The position numbers and the translations under genes are program-made. A stretch of 64,000 bases of DNA from a virus: IMG/VR virus record IMGVR_UViG_3300044695_003432, positions 21,133-85,132 of that record. One strand, given 5' to 3'. This document shows positions 9,202 through 16,700 of the stretch, one piece after another. The stretch's first letter is position 1. Every line of letters starts with the position of its first letter. The notes under the pieces are model-generated. The model did no database searches and had not been told where the DNA came from. It saw nothing but the letters and a program-made list of their open reading frames with translations.

Positions 9202-10389
9202 TTATCCACGGAAGGAAGCGATGCGACCATCGGGGGTCAGCATCTGCGTGCGACGGACCTTGACAACAGTGGTTCCGCCGCCGCCAGTCTCGATCTGGTC
9301 AATGACGGGGATCAACAGCGGGAACTTGGTATCCACGTCCGTCCAAGTCGTGCCGTCAGACGACGACGTGTACTGGAACACGTTGGCGGCGGTGCCGAAG
9401 AAGGTGTTGCGCTCGCTGGAGGCCGCCCATTCGACGTTTGCAAACTGGAGGATCGCGTTTGCCGTTGCGTCGGGCTTGAGGAAGATTCGCACCACGTCGC
9501 CAGCCTCAACCTCCTGCGGCGGAATCGGAATCTGCGTAAGGATGATGCCGGGGTTGGACGAAATGGCCGAGTAGAAGTTGTACGTCGCCGTGCCCGTGGT
9601 CTTGAGCGTGGTGCCGTCGCTCTCGTAGACGTTGATAACGAACTCGGGATTTGAGTTGGCGGCGGGACGCCACGCCACCCAGAACGACGACACGCGGCAA
9701 CCAAACTGCGCGTCCCAACGAAGCCCGCGACGGTTGGGGCTGCTCGCCGAGTTCCAGTTGGTTTCATTCGTGTAGGTCGGAGCGTTCGATGCGTTGACCG
9801 TGACCTTGCCAGTCTGGTCAACCGTCCACGCGGTCGGGCAGTTGCCCGTGTGTGCCCACGAACCGCTGACAAGCGTGCTGTAGTGGGGCAGCGTGAAGTT
9901 GGTCAGCCACGTCTGGTAGCCAGCGCGAATCGTGATCGTGTTGGTGGCGTTCAGGCCCGATCCGGTCGTGCCCGTGCGGACGGTGATAGCCACCAGCCGA
10001 GGGCCGGGGCCGGGATTGGTGTAGGTGTCAACGAACTCGTGGCTAACCACGGTGCCGCTTGTGAGTGCCGAGCCAGGGCTGTCCTCGACCACCATCGGGG
10101 CCGAGCCGCCGCCCGTGCTGGTCAACGGCGTGCCGTCAGGACGGCCACCGTAACCCGCACCGCTGTTGGTAACGCCCTCGATCGAGACGTTGTACGTCGG
10201 GGTGCCAACCGGCGCACCGCCGCCAATCAACTTCGCCGCCGAAATGGTCTGGCCGGGCTGGAGAACGACGATCGCCGCAAAGACGTTGTTCGCCGGAGTC
10301 GCGCTGTTGAGCGTGATCGTCGCGTGAGTGGCGAAAGGAAGCCGCCCCAGCCCGATCTGCGGGGCAGGGTTGATGTTGGTAAGTGCCAT
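9202..10389 (-). CDS. beta-rich virion protein, possible tail fibre or decoration (unit A)
   Basis: 395 residues from MALTNINPAPQIGLGRL. Almost wholly Ser/Thr/Asn/Gly-rich with alternating hydrophobics, as in beta-sandwich virion proteins; no signal peptide, no membrane segment and no catalytic motif. It ends KVRRTQMLTPDGRIASFRG. The C-terminal half (about residues 195-360) reads like a carbohydrate-binding or jelly-roll fold. It lies between the holin-like gene and gp11. Unit A has no other obvious fibre in the window, so receptor binding is a reasonable guess, but nothing in the sequence proves it. Confidence 0.45.
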   Translation of the reverse strand: MALTNINPAPQIGLGRLPFATHATITLNSATPANNVFAAIVVLQPGQTISAAKLIGGGAPVGTPTYNVSIEGVTNSGAGYGGRPDGTPLTSTGGGSAPMVVEDSPGSALTSGTVVSHEFVDTYTNPGPGPRLVAITVRTGTTGSGLNATNTITIRAGYQTWLTNFTLPHYSTLVSGSWAHTGNCPTAWTVDQTGKVTVNASNAPTYTNETNWNSASSPNRRGLRWDAQFGCRVSSFWVAWRPAANSNPEFVINVYESDGTTLKTTGTATYNFYSAISSNPGIILTQIPIPPQEVEAGDVVRIFLKPDATANAILQFANVEWAASSERNTFFGTAANVFQYTSSSDGTTWTDVDTKFPLLIPVIDQIETGGGGTTVVKVRRTQMLTPDGRIASFRG

Positions 10390-10391
10390 AG

Positions 10392-10649
10392 TTATCCCTT
10401 GAGCCACGCGCCAATGGCGGCAATGGCCGCACCCGCCGCCGTGGTAATCGCGGTCTTCGACCACGCCTCGCGGCGTTTCTCGCTCTGTTCCAGACGGTCT
10501 ACGCGCATGATGACGCCCTTCTCGGGCGAGCCGTTGCCGGTCAGCATGTGCGTGAGCGACTGCTGCGCGTGCTGGACTTGCTCAAGCCGCTCGTCCAGCC
10601 GGGCCATCCACACGGACAGGTCGCGGTCAGTCGGGCCGTTGTTGGGCAT
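10392..10649 (-). CDS. holin-like small protein: coiled coil plus C-terminal membrane helix (unit A)
   Basis: 85 residues from MPNNGPTDRDL. Residues about 10-60 form a charged coiled coil (WMARLDERLEQVQHAQQ), and a single membrane helix closes the protein (TAITTAAGAAIAAIGAWL). This is the layout of XhlA-type haemolysin/holin accessory proteins, and unit B encodes a protein of the same design at 30795-31073. It is followed upstream by the lipoprotein gene, so the pair may be a lysis cassette placed between capsid and tail genes. Confidence 0.5.
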   Translation of the reverse strand: MPNNGPTDRDLSVWMARLDERLEQVQHAQQSLTHMLTGNGSPEKGVIMRVDRLEQSEKRREAWSKTAITTAAGAAIAAIGAWLKG

Positions 10650-10651
10650 CG

Positions 10652-11257
10652 TCACGCTTTGTCTCCGAGTTTCACCTTGCGCTCGGCACGCCTCCAAGCA
10701 GCGTCGTAATACGGGTTCATCCGCGACGCCAAGATGCGATCGCGTTGGGCGTCTCGGTTGTGTTCGTCGGCCTCGCGGTAAAGCTCGTAGTCACGCTCGG
10801 CAGCGATGCGGGTGGGCTTGGGGATCAGCCACTCCAACCACTTCACGCCCGCGAGGAACACGGCCAGCACCGGCCAGAACTTGATGGCGAGGATCGCGGC
10901 GGCGGCGATAAGTGCCAACAGTGTCAAGTTGCTCAGCAACGTGGCCCACCAAGGTGTCACATCTTTCACCTTGGGTAGAGCGTTCTGGACCTTGCCCGCC
11001 TCAATCTGAATGTCGCGTGCGTTCTGTCCAATCGCCTTGACGTGGCCGGTCGCCTCGGCGTTCTCAGCCACCAGCGGGGCAAGGGCTTCGGCGTGAGCAA
11101 CGATGCCAGCCGCAAGCGTCTGGGTGTTGCCAGCGGCGCGGGCGATGTCCTTGGTGCCGGACGTACAGCCGGAAAGGACCACCAAAGCGATCAGGAACCC
11201 CGCCGCAAGGAGGCCGATGCCCACGCGGATCAAGGCTTGGCGAATGTTCTTGGTCAT
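10652..11257 (-). CDS. lipoprotein with internal membrane helix, spanin-like (unit A)
   Basis: 201 residues from MTKNIRQALIRVG. An N-terminal hydrophobic segment ends in a lipobox (VVLSGC, Cys about residue 31). A helical periplasmic stretch follows, then a second long membrane segment (LTLLALIAAAAILAIKFW, about residues 110-140), then about 60 charged residues. A lipid anchor plus a downstream membrane helix is the topology of unimolecular spanins, though those lack such a long tail after the helix. Unit B has a similarly built protein at 57674-58516. It is next to the holin-like gene and directly followed upstream by a terminator hairpin. Confidence 0.5.
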   Translation of the reverse strand: MTKNIRQALIRVGIGLLAAGFLIALVVLSGCTSGTKDIARAAGNTQTLAAGIVAHAEALAPLVAENAEATGHVKAIGQNARDIQIEAGKVQNALPKVKDVTPWWATLLSNLTLLALIAAAAILAIKFWPVLAVFLAGVKWLEWLIPKPTRIAAERDYELYREADEHNRDAQRDRILASRMNPYYDAAWRRAERKVKLGDKA

Positions 11258-11288
11258 AAAAAGACGGCACCGTGTTTCCACGATGCCG
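11258..11288 (-). terminator. Rho-independent terminator before the lipoprotein gene
   Basis: On the minus strand a 10-bp stem (CGGCATCGTG / CACGGTGCCG) with one G-T pair closes on a GAAA tetraloop and is followed by TCTTTTT. It ends the transcript of the 11317-11886 gene and lies immediately before the lipoprotein start. Confidence 0.75.
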
Positions 11289-11316
11289 CCCGCGAAAGGA
11301 GGGAAGGGAACGATGG

Positions 11317-11886
11317 TCAGGTGATAACGGCGGTCAGGTCGCCGCCGTGCGCCCACGTCACAAGCAACCAGCCGGTCACGGCCAGAGCCTTGTTGCCAAC
11401 CGGGTCGTTGGCCGTGGCGACGTTGAGGAACATGTCGGTGGCGGTGCCGGTGCCATTCAGGATTGCCATAGTGCCGAGCCGGGGCGCGAACGTCGCCGTG
11501 ACGTTCATCGCTGTCGCGGTCGATGCGATTACGTCCGCCTCGGTGGATGTCAGCGTTGCGTCAGCCGCAGCGGTCGCCGTGCCGATGGATGACACGAGGC
11601 CCGCGTTTACAAACGCGGCAAGGGTGTAGGTGAGGTTTCCGACCACGTTGAACAGGTTGATGTTGCCCTTGGGAAAGTCAAGAAGTTGGATGCTTCCGCT
11701 TCCGTTGGCCCCGTTGTCGGTCAGGGTGAGGACCGTGCTGTTGAACACCAAGAGCGTTTGCCGCATTACGTCGCTGGCATCGCCGATTGGGTGAACGGTG
11801 ACAAGCGCGGTTGGACACGTCACCCGCGCGTCGGCGACGGTTGGGCGTCCCCGAACAATGGCGGGGAGAACACGGGTTGCTGGCAT
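11317..11886 (-). CDS. beta-rich virion/decoration protein, paralogue of 13572-14150
   Basis: 189 residues. The middle matches the protein encoded at 13572-14150: MRQTLLVFN...LTLTDNGA...IQLLDFPKG here, LRQTVFTFN...IPFTDYGA...LQLLDLPEG there, and both end with a hydrophobic TVTW/VTWA strand. No signal or membrane segment. The partner sits right behind the capsid gene, so both are probably head decoration or minor virion proteins. The pair flanks the deacetylase gene, which suggests duplication followed by insertion. A terminator follows. Confidence 0.55.
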   Translation of the reverse strand: MPATRVLPAIVRGRPTVADARVTCPTALVTVHPIGDASDVMRQTLLVFNSTVLTLTDNGANGSGSIQLLDFPKGNINLFNVVGNLTYTLAAFVNAGLVSSIGTATAAADATLTSTEADVIASTATAMNVTATFAPRLGTMAILNGTGTATDMFLNVATANDPVGNKALAVTGWLLVTWAHGGDLTAVIT

Positions 11887-11895
11887 GGATTTTCC

Positions 11896-13524
11896 TTAGT
11901 TTGCGATGCCAGGGGCCGAACCGGACACGGCCTCCGCGAGCGTGACGCACCGATACGTCCCGTCTTTGAGTCTTGGAACAACAGCGTCCGTGACGACCTT
12001 CATAAAGGCTTGCTCTTGCGATCGGTTGGCGTGCCCGTAGAACACCGCCAGCCCGCCGTGGTCGTCCAAAGCGTCCAGAAGACCCTGCGAAACCGTTGTG
12101 TTGTACCCGGTCGCGTGCTGGACTTCGAGGAAGTCGATGTGGTTGGTGGTCGTTGCGTCCTCGGAAGCCGTCGAGGTGTGGGAAATCACGTCAAGCCCGG
12201 CCTCCAACAAATACTCAGACTGCTCCGGCGTCATGTTTCCCTGATGGGTCGCGTAGATGCGGGAACCCTGCTCAAAGCCGTTGTCCTGTAGCCACCACGC
12301 AGCGGGTCGGATGTAGTCGGTCCAGAACTTTTCGGCAGTCAGGGTGCGGCTGTTGATGTAGACGACGCCGCTGTTGATGTCGCCCTCGTATTTCGACCAT
12401 CCGTGATTGCCGATCATGTGCCCCGCCCTCTGCATGGCGAGAAGGTCGGCTTTTGACGCATAGCCGGACGTGCCGACCAGTTGGGGGTGGACGTGGAAGT
12501 TGCCACGGATTCCCCATTTGTCGAACTCCATCGCCGTGTAGATGCAGCCCGCGTAGCCGTCGTCGTCGCGGAAGGCGACGAGTTTGGTGGAGGGCGTCGG
12601 CGTAATGAACTGGAGGCTGTCGAACGTCACGGTACAGGACGTGCCGGTCTTGGAGTTGAGGTAGATGCGAATGAAGTGGACATCGGCGGGGTTGACGGTG
12701 CCAACGGTCGTCGGGTGCAGAACAAGCGTGTTCCAGCCCGGCCCGCACACGGCGGACGAATCGAACTGCTGGAAGTTCGCCATCGTTTTGGTGGCGGTTG
12801 CAAGCGTCGTGTCGTGGAACCCGATGCTGATGTTTTGCACGTTGCCGGACTGCGCCGATTGCTGAGACGGATCAACGTACACACGCAAGATGATGAACGG
12901 CCATTTGCCCGTTCCACCACTCAGGTCAACGGGTCCAGCACCGCCGTTCGACACGCGGTAGTCGTAGCGAATTTCTGCTGTGACGCCGCTCGTGGCAGTC
13001 AATGCGATAGAGAACGGGGCTGTCTCGCCGCTCTGGACCTCGCCTGAGCGACAGTTGACATAATCCTTCACGGCGGTTCCGGTTTCAACCTTGAACCGAT
13101 CCGCCGTGATCGTGGTGCCGTTGGTGGCACCGTAGGTTTCAAACGGGCAGACGTGCGACGTGCGAAGCCCGCCTTTGCGAAGCCCGCGCGGGGTGACGCG
13201 GCCTCGATTCTGGAGAAGCGGGGACACGCGAACGTCGTAGTCGTCTTGCAGGCGGACAGACGCGCGCTCGGCAAGGGTCAACGCCCCGCCCGTGTTGAGA
13301 TTCGTAACGTACACGCGATACTGGTTGAACCGGGGCACAACAAGGATGCCGCTGTTGTAGGCGTAGCCAAGGTTCACGGGCGTGTCGGAATCGTTGTTCC
13401 TTCCGTCAACGCGAACCGTGCCACCTCCGGGGAACACAAAGCGGAGCGGGACCGTTGGCGAGGAATCGGTGTTCTGATACCAGCCGCCGCCGCCAACAGC
13501 CGTGATGTTTTGTGCAAGTATCAT
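11896..13524 (-). CDS. CE4/NodB-type polysaccharide deacetylase, probable virion enzyme (unit A)
   Basis: 542 residues from MILAQNITAVGG. The first 310 residues or so are beta-rich and look like a structural or carbohydrate-binding region. The NodB-like domain follows: LVAFRDDDGYAG (Asp about 320-322, motif 1, normally TFDDG) and IGNHGWSKYE (His about 374, motif 2). The second metal His of the usual HxxxH is a Lys here, so zinc binding may differ. CE4 enzymes remove N- or O-acetyl groups from polysaccharides. Lying among virion genes with no export signal, it may modify capsule or O-antigen from the particle. A longer upstream start is open but less likely. Confidence 0.65.
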   Translation of the reverse strand: MILAQNITAVGGGGWYQNTDSSPTVPLRFVFPGGGTVRVDGRNNDSDTPVNLGYAYNSGILVVPRFNQYRVYVTNLNTGGALTLAERASVRLQDDYDVRVSPLLQNRGRVTPRGLRKGGLRTSHVCPFETYGATNGTTITADRFKVETGTAVKDYVNCRSGEVQSGETAPFSIALTATSGVTAEIRYDYRVSNGGAGPVDLSGGTGKWPFIILRVYVDPSQQSAQSGNVQNISIGFHDTTLATATKTMANFQQFDSSAVCGPGWNTLVLHPTTVGTVNPADVHFIRIYLNSKTGTSCTVTFDSLQFITPTPSTKLVAFRDDDGYAGCIYTAMEFDKWGIRGNFHVHPQLVGTSGYASKADLLAMQRAGHMIGNHGWSKYEGDINSGVVYINSRTLTAEKFWTDYIRPAAWWLQDNGFEQGSRIYATHQGNMTPEQSEYLLEAGLDVISHTSTASEDATTTNHIDFLEVQHATGYNTTVSQGLLDALDDHGGLAVFYGHANRSQEQAFMKVVTDAVVPRLKDGTYRCVTLAEAVSGSAPGIAN

Positions 13525-13535
13525 GTGTCCCCCAT

Positions 13536-13565
13536 AAAAAACCGCCCCCCGTTTCCGGGAGGCGG
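13536..13565 (-). terminator. Rho-independent terminator after the capsid-adjacent protein
   Basis: Minus strand: 9-bp stem (CCGCCTCCC / GGGGGGCGG, one T-G pair) with loop GGAAAC, followed by six T. It sits just after the stop of the 13572-14150 gene, so transcripts of capsid and decoration protein can end here. Confidence 0.8.
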
Positions 13566-13571
13566 ATTGGA

Positions 13572-14150
13572 TTAGTTGTTGCCGAGCAACGCCCACGTCA
13601 CGGTAATGGTGCCCGTGACAGTGATGGTGGTGTTGGCCGTCGCTGCGGTTGCGTCCGCCGCGAAGTTGAGGAACAGGTCTGCTGCGGTAGCGGTGCCGTC
13701 CACAAACGCAACGGCCGTATTCACGCCACCGACCGCACCGGCAGATGCAACGAGGGTCAGCGACGTAGAGGGAAGGACGTTTGCCTGCGTGGAATCAAGC
13801 GTGGTGCCAGTCGTCTCGGCAGCGGTGCCGAGAGAGTGAACAACCGCGCTGGTTGCGCCGATGCCAGCACCAGCCGTCAACGCCGTAAAGTCGGTCACGG
13901 CTCCATAGAACCCAATGTGACCTTCGGGAAGATCGAGAAGCTGGAGTGCGGCAGCACCGCCGCCCGCGCCGTAATCCGTAAACGGAATGACGGCGTTGTT
14001 GAAAGTGAACACCGTCTGACGCAGAACGCCGTTGCCGTACTCCTTCTTGGAGACGCCAAGAGCCTGCGTAGCGGTGGGGATGGTGCCAACGTCGTTCTGA
14101 CCCGGAGGACGAGACGACGCGATGGTGGGGGTTGCAGTTGCAATTGACAT
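13572..14150 (-). CDS. beta-rich capsid-adjacent protein, possible decoration (unit A)
   Basis: 192 residues, MSIATATPTIASSRPPGQ onward, ending TVTWALLGNN. It is Ala/Thr/Gly-rich and beta-type, with no known enzymatic motif. It follows the major capsid gene by 24 bases with a strong AAGGAGC ribosome site, the usual place for a head decoration protein. It is a clear paralogue of the 11317-11886 product. A strong terminator follows. Confidence 0.6.
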   Translation of the reverse strand: MSIATATPTIASSRPPGQNDVGTIPTATQALGVSKKEYGNGVLRQTVFTFNNAVIPFTDYGAGGGAAALQLLDLPEGHIGFYGAVTDFTALTAGAGIGATSAVVHSLGTAAETTGTTLDSTQANVLPSTSLTLVASAGAVGGVNTAVAFVDGTATAADLFLNFAADATAATANTTITVTGTITVTWALLGNN

Positions 14151-14174
14151 GTGTGTTGCTCCTTGTGGGTTGAA

Positions 14175-15215
14175 TTAGGCGTCGGAGTCGTTGACCTCAA
14201 TAACGCCAGCGCACCACGGATGCAACTGACCGGCACCCATGAGAACCTGCGACTTGACGAACACGGTGTTGCGACGCTCATCGGGCTGCATGACCGACTC
14301 GACGCCGCCATGCTGCACGATGCCGACCGGGGCCATGCCGTACTGACCACCAGCCGCGACGATCGCCACGGGGCGACCAACGGCGATGTTGCTGTCAGTG
14401 ACCTCAAACGTGCCCTGGTACTTGCTCGGGCCGGTCGTCACGTTGGCGGACGGGATGCGGTTCTTGGCGACCATCACCTCAAAGCCCGCGATCTTGCCAA
14501 TCAGACGGCTCTGGAGGTTGTTGCCGCTGGCGTTCTGGGCGTACTGCACGTCCCAGATGCCAGTGTCCTTCGCCAGAACGCGACGGATGTACGGGTCGAT
14601 CCACATGTAGCGACCGGCCTCGGGCACGTTGTCGTTGTCCATCGACTCGGCGAGCGTCTGTGCGTCGTCGAGGAAGTTGGCCGCGCCGGTCGAGGACACG
14701 GGGTAAGCCGCCGCAACCGTCTCTTCGTCGCGGGTGACGCGATTGCCGCCGCTGTGAACGGTCAGGCCGTTCTTGCTGACAGCCGCACCGCGAGCCGTGA
14801 GAACAAGCAGGCGGGCGAGGCGGTTGTCGTAGAAGCGGGCGATACGCTCGCCGGTCTTGCGGGCAAGCGGGCCGAGGATGTCGAAGTTGGCAATCCGCAT
14901 CTGGTCGAGCGGAACGTCGTGGTGAGCCACAACGATGCCGTCGATCGTGATGTTGCCCTCGTCAATCTCGAACTGCTGGCCGAGCAGTTCATCGCCGGGA
15001 GTGTGTTCCTCGGGATCGGGCGTATCGGCCATCAGGTAGAACTGGTGGCTGTTGCCCTGGCTGATGATCTTGCGCTGAATGGCGGGGCTGTCGGCGAAGA
15101 TAACCTCATCGCGGAAAGCCTCGACAACGCCCATCTGAAACATTTCCTCGGGCGACAGGGCATACTCGGTGCCTGCCGCGTTGTTGAGGAAACGACTCGG
15201 GTTACTGGAAGACAT
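14175..15215 (-). CDS. major capsid protein, gp10-like (unit A)
   Basis: 346 residues from MSSSNPSRFLNNAAG, with AGGTGA ahead of the ATG; T7 gp10A has 345. Position between scaffold and tail genes, length and pattern (EVIFADSPAIQRKI near the N-arm, IDPYIRRVLAKDTG, a basic GGNRVTRDEE stretch) fit an HK97-fold capsid protein. It differs strongly from the unit B capsid protein, which shows the classical T7 N-arm, so the two units are not close relatives. A terminator and an inverted repeat lie upstream, suggesting separate, high-level transcription. Confidence 0.8.
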   Translation of the reverse strand: MSSSNPSRFLNNAAGTEYALSPEEMFQMGVVEAFRDEVIFADSPAIQRKIISQGNSHQFYLMADTPDPEEHTPGDELLGQQFEIDEGNITIDGIVVAHHDVPLDQMRIANFDILGPLARKTGERIARFYDNRLARLLVLTARGAAVSKNGLTVHSGGNRVTRDEETVAAAYPVSSTGAANFLDDAQTLAESMDNDNVPEAGRYMWIDPYIRRVLAKDTGIWDVQYAQNASGNNLQSRLIGKIAGFEVMVAKNRIPSANVTTGPSKYQGTFEVTDSNIAVGRPVAIVAAGGQYGMAPVGIVQHGGVESVMQPDERRNTVFVKSQVLMGAGQLHPWCAGVIEVNDSDA

Positions 15216-15387
15216 GGATTCACCTCGGGGGTGGAAAGTGGTGGAACGTGCAAACACGCTTCCGGCACTTGCCGCGCGCGAGGTGTCCGTGGGCCTCTTG
15301 CGAGGGTGTCCACAGGCTCGTCTGCTGGCTAACTGTGACCGTGGCGGCGTGACGCTCGCGGCCTATGGCTGTGCGTCACGCGACCTG
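15216..15387 (-). promoter_or_regulatory. capsid gene leader with 9-bp inverted repeat
   Basis: This 172-base gap lies between a terminator and the capsid start. It contains a perfect 9-bp inverted repeat, GCGTGACGC at 15347-15355 and GCGTCACGC at 15373-15381, with a 17-base spacer. A phage promoter for the capsid gene would be expected here, but I cannot pick out a T7-like consensus. The inverted repeat could be an operator, an RNA stem or part of a second terminator. Confidence 0.35.
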
Positions 15388-15417
15388 AAAACACGCGGGC
15401 GGCTTTCACCGCCCACG
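15388..15417 (-). terminator. Rho-independent terminator before capsid gene
   Basis: Minus strand: 9-bp stem CGTGGGCGG / CCGCCCGCG with loop TGAAAG, followed by TGTTTT. It begins five bases after the stop of the 15422-15823 gene. Confidence 0.65.
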
Positions 15418-15421
15418 GGTG

Positions 15422-15823
15422 CTACTTCTTGAGACGGGCGGACGCGGCCTGTGCCACGCTCAGCCCGGACGGACCTTCAATCTCGTCCTCGTCGGACTTG
15501 GCCGGAGCCTTGACCGACTTCTTTTCCAACTCAGCGATGCGGGCCTTCGCCTCCGCAAGCTGCGCGGCGAGCGCGACGGCTGCGGCGTCGTTCTCGTGGA
15601 GCGGGCGCGGAGTGTCCTTGGTCTTGGCAATGGCCGCTTCGATCGCCGCGTTGAGTTCTGCGGCGTGCCCGGTCGTCCACTTGAGGCCGGTCTTGCTGTC
15701 AAAGACGATCGCGTACTTACCAGAAACGACGTTGTTCGCCTTGTTCTTGTAAGCACATCCGCCAGAGTGGATTGACGCCGAGTTTTCGGTCATCCACCTT
15801 GCGTACTTGGTCATGGTTGCCAT
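15422..15823 (-). CDS. unrecognised protein between scaffold and capsid (unit A)
   Basis: 133 residues from MATMTKYARWM with AAGGAA ahead of the ATG. The first half is compact with a Cys (SGGCAYKNK); the second half is a charged helix (AAQLAEAKARIAELEKK) that should form a coiled coil, then an acidic linker. It lies between scaffold and capsid genes, so an assembly or capsid-associated role is likely. I do not recognise the family. Confidence 0.6.
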   Translation of the reverse strand: MATMTKYARWMTENSASIHSGGCAYKNKANNVVSGKYAIVFDSKTGLKWTTGHAAELNAAIEAAIAKTKDTPRPLHENDAAAVALAAQLAEAKARIAELEKKSVKAPAKSDEDEIEGPSGLSVAQAASARLKK

Positions 15824-15832
15824 CGAGATTCC

Positions 15833-16690
15833 TTACGAGAAGCGGCGGGTGATTTCCGCCATGTTTGCCTTGAGCGTGCGCTGTGCGAGAATGTCGCCAG
15901 CCATCGCACGCTTGTTGAGTTCCTTGAGTTCCGCCAAGTCCTTCGGTGGCGCGGTGGAGTGCGACGGCATGGTCCCGATGACGGGCGAACCGCCCACGTT
16001 CTTCTCGTCGTACCGGGCCTTGATGACGCGAACGGCGTCAAGTGCCACCTGCGGGTTGGTGTCGTTGAGTTTCGCGGCGTAGACCGACAACTCGCCCTCG
16101 GGCACGTTGGACTTCGCCCACGTCATAAGGCGGTCGTAGTTCTCCTGCGAGCCGCCCGCGATCTTGAACGCCGCCTGCTTGGTCTGCTCTTGGACCTCAC
16201 GGGCACGCTCGGCCTTGATCTGTGCCGACTCCACCCGCCCAACAAAGATGTCGTTGAGAGCATCCTTGTTGAGCTTGTAGACCTTTCCGTCCTTGCCCTT
16301 GACTTCGATGCTGCCAAAGGCTTTCAGCGAGTCGTCGTCGATGCTCTTGTTCTTGACAAGGTTCTCGCCGAACTTCGCGGTGTCGAGGCCGATCGCCTTG
16401 AACAACCCGTCAATGTCGGTGTCGGCGTACTCGGTCGGCTGCGGGGCGGGAGCGTTACCCGCCAGAGCCTTGTAGAACGTGACCGCCGCGTCCTTGCTGG
16501 CGAAGTAGCCGCCGTCGCCGTAGACGGGTGCGTTGTCCGCCACCTGAACGCCACGGTGCTTGAACAACTCGCGTGCGCCCTGCTGGAACGCCGCCTCGTC
16601 CTTGAACTTCCCCGCGATCAACTCGGGCTGCGGTGGTGCCGCTCCCGGCGTCGGTGCGGCTTGCACCGGCGCGGTTCCTGTCTCTGACAT
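15833..16690 (-). CDS. scaffolding protein, gp9-like (unit A)
   Basis: 285 residues, T7 gp9 being 307. It opens with a Pro/Ala-rich tail, is acidic and helical with no hydrophobic segments, and ends with a basic helix (MAEITRRFS), as expected for a scaffold that binds capsid protein by its C terminus. Recognisable segments are LIAGKFKDEAAFQQG and LNDTNPQVALDAVRV. It lies between portal and capsid genes. Scaffold is needed for procapsid assembly and then leaves. Confidence 0.8.
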   Translation of the reverse strand: MSETGTAPVQAAPTPGAAPPQPELIAGKFKDEAAFQQGARELFKHRGVQVADNAPVYGDGGYFASKDAAVTFYKALAGNAPAPQPTEYADTDIDGLFKAIGLDTAKFGENLVKNKSIDDDSLKAFGSIEVKGKDGKVYKLNKDALNDIFVGRVESAQIKAERAREVQEQTKQAAFKIAGGSQENYDRLMTWAKSNVPEGELSVYAAKLNDTNPQVALDAVRVIKARYDEKNVGGSPVIGTMPSHSTAPPKDLAELKELNKRAMAGDILAQRTLKANMAEITRRFS

Positions 16691-16700
16691 TCAATTCCTT

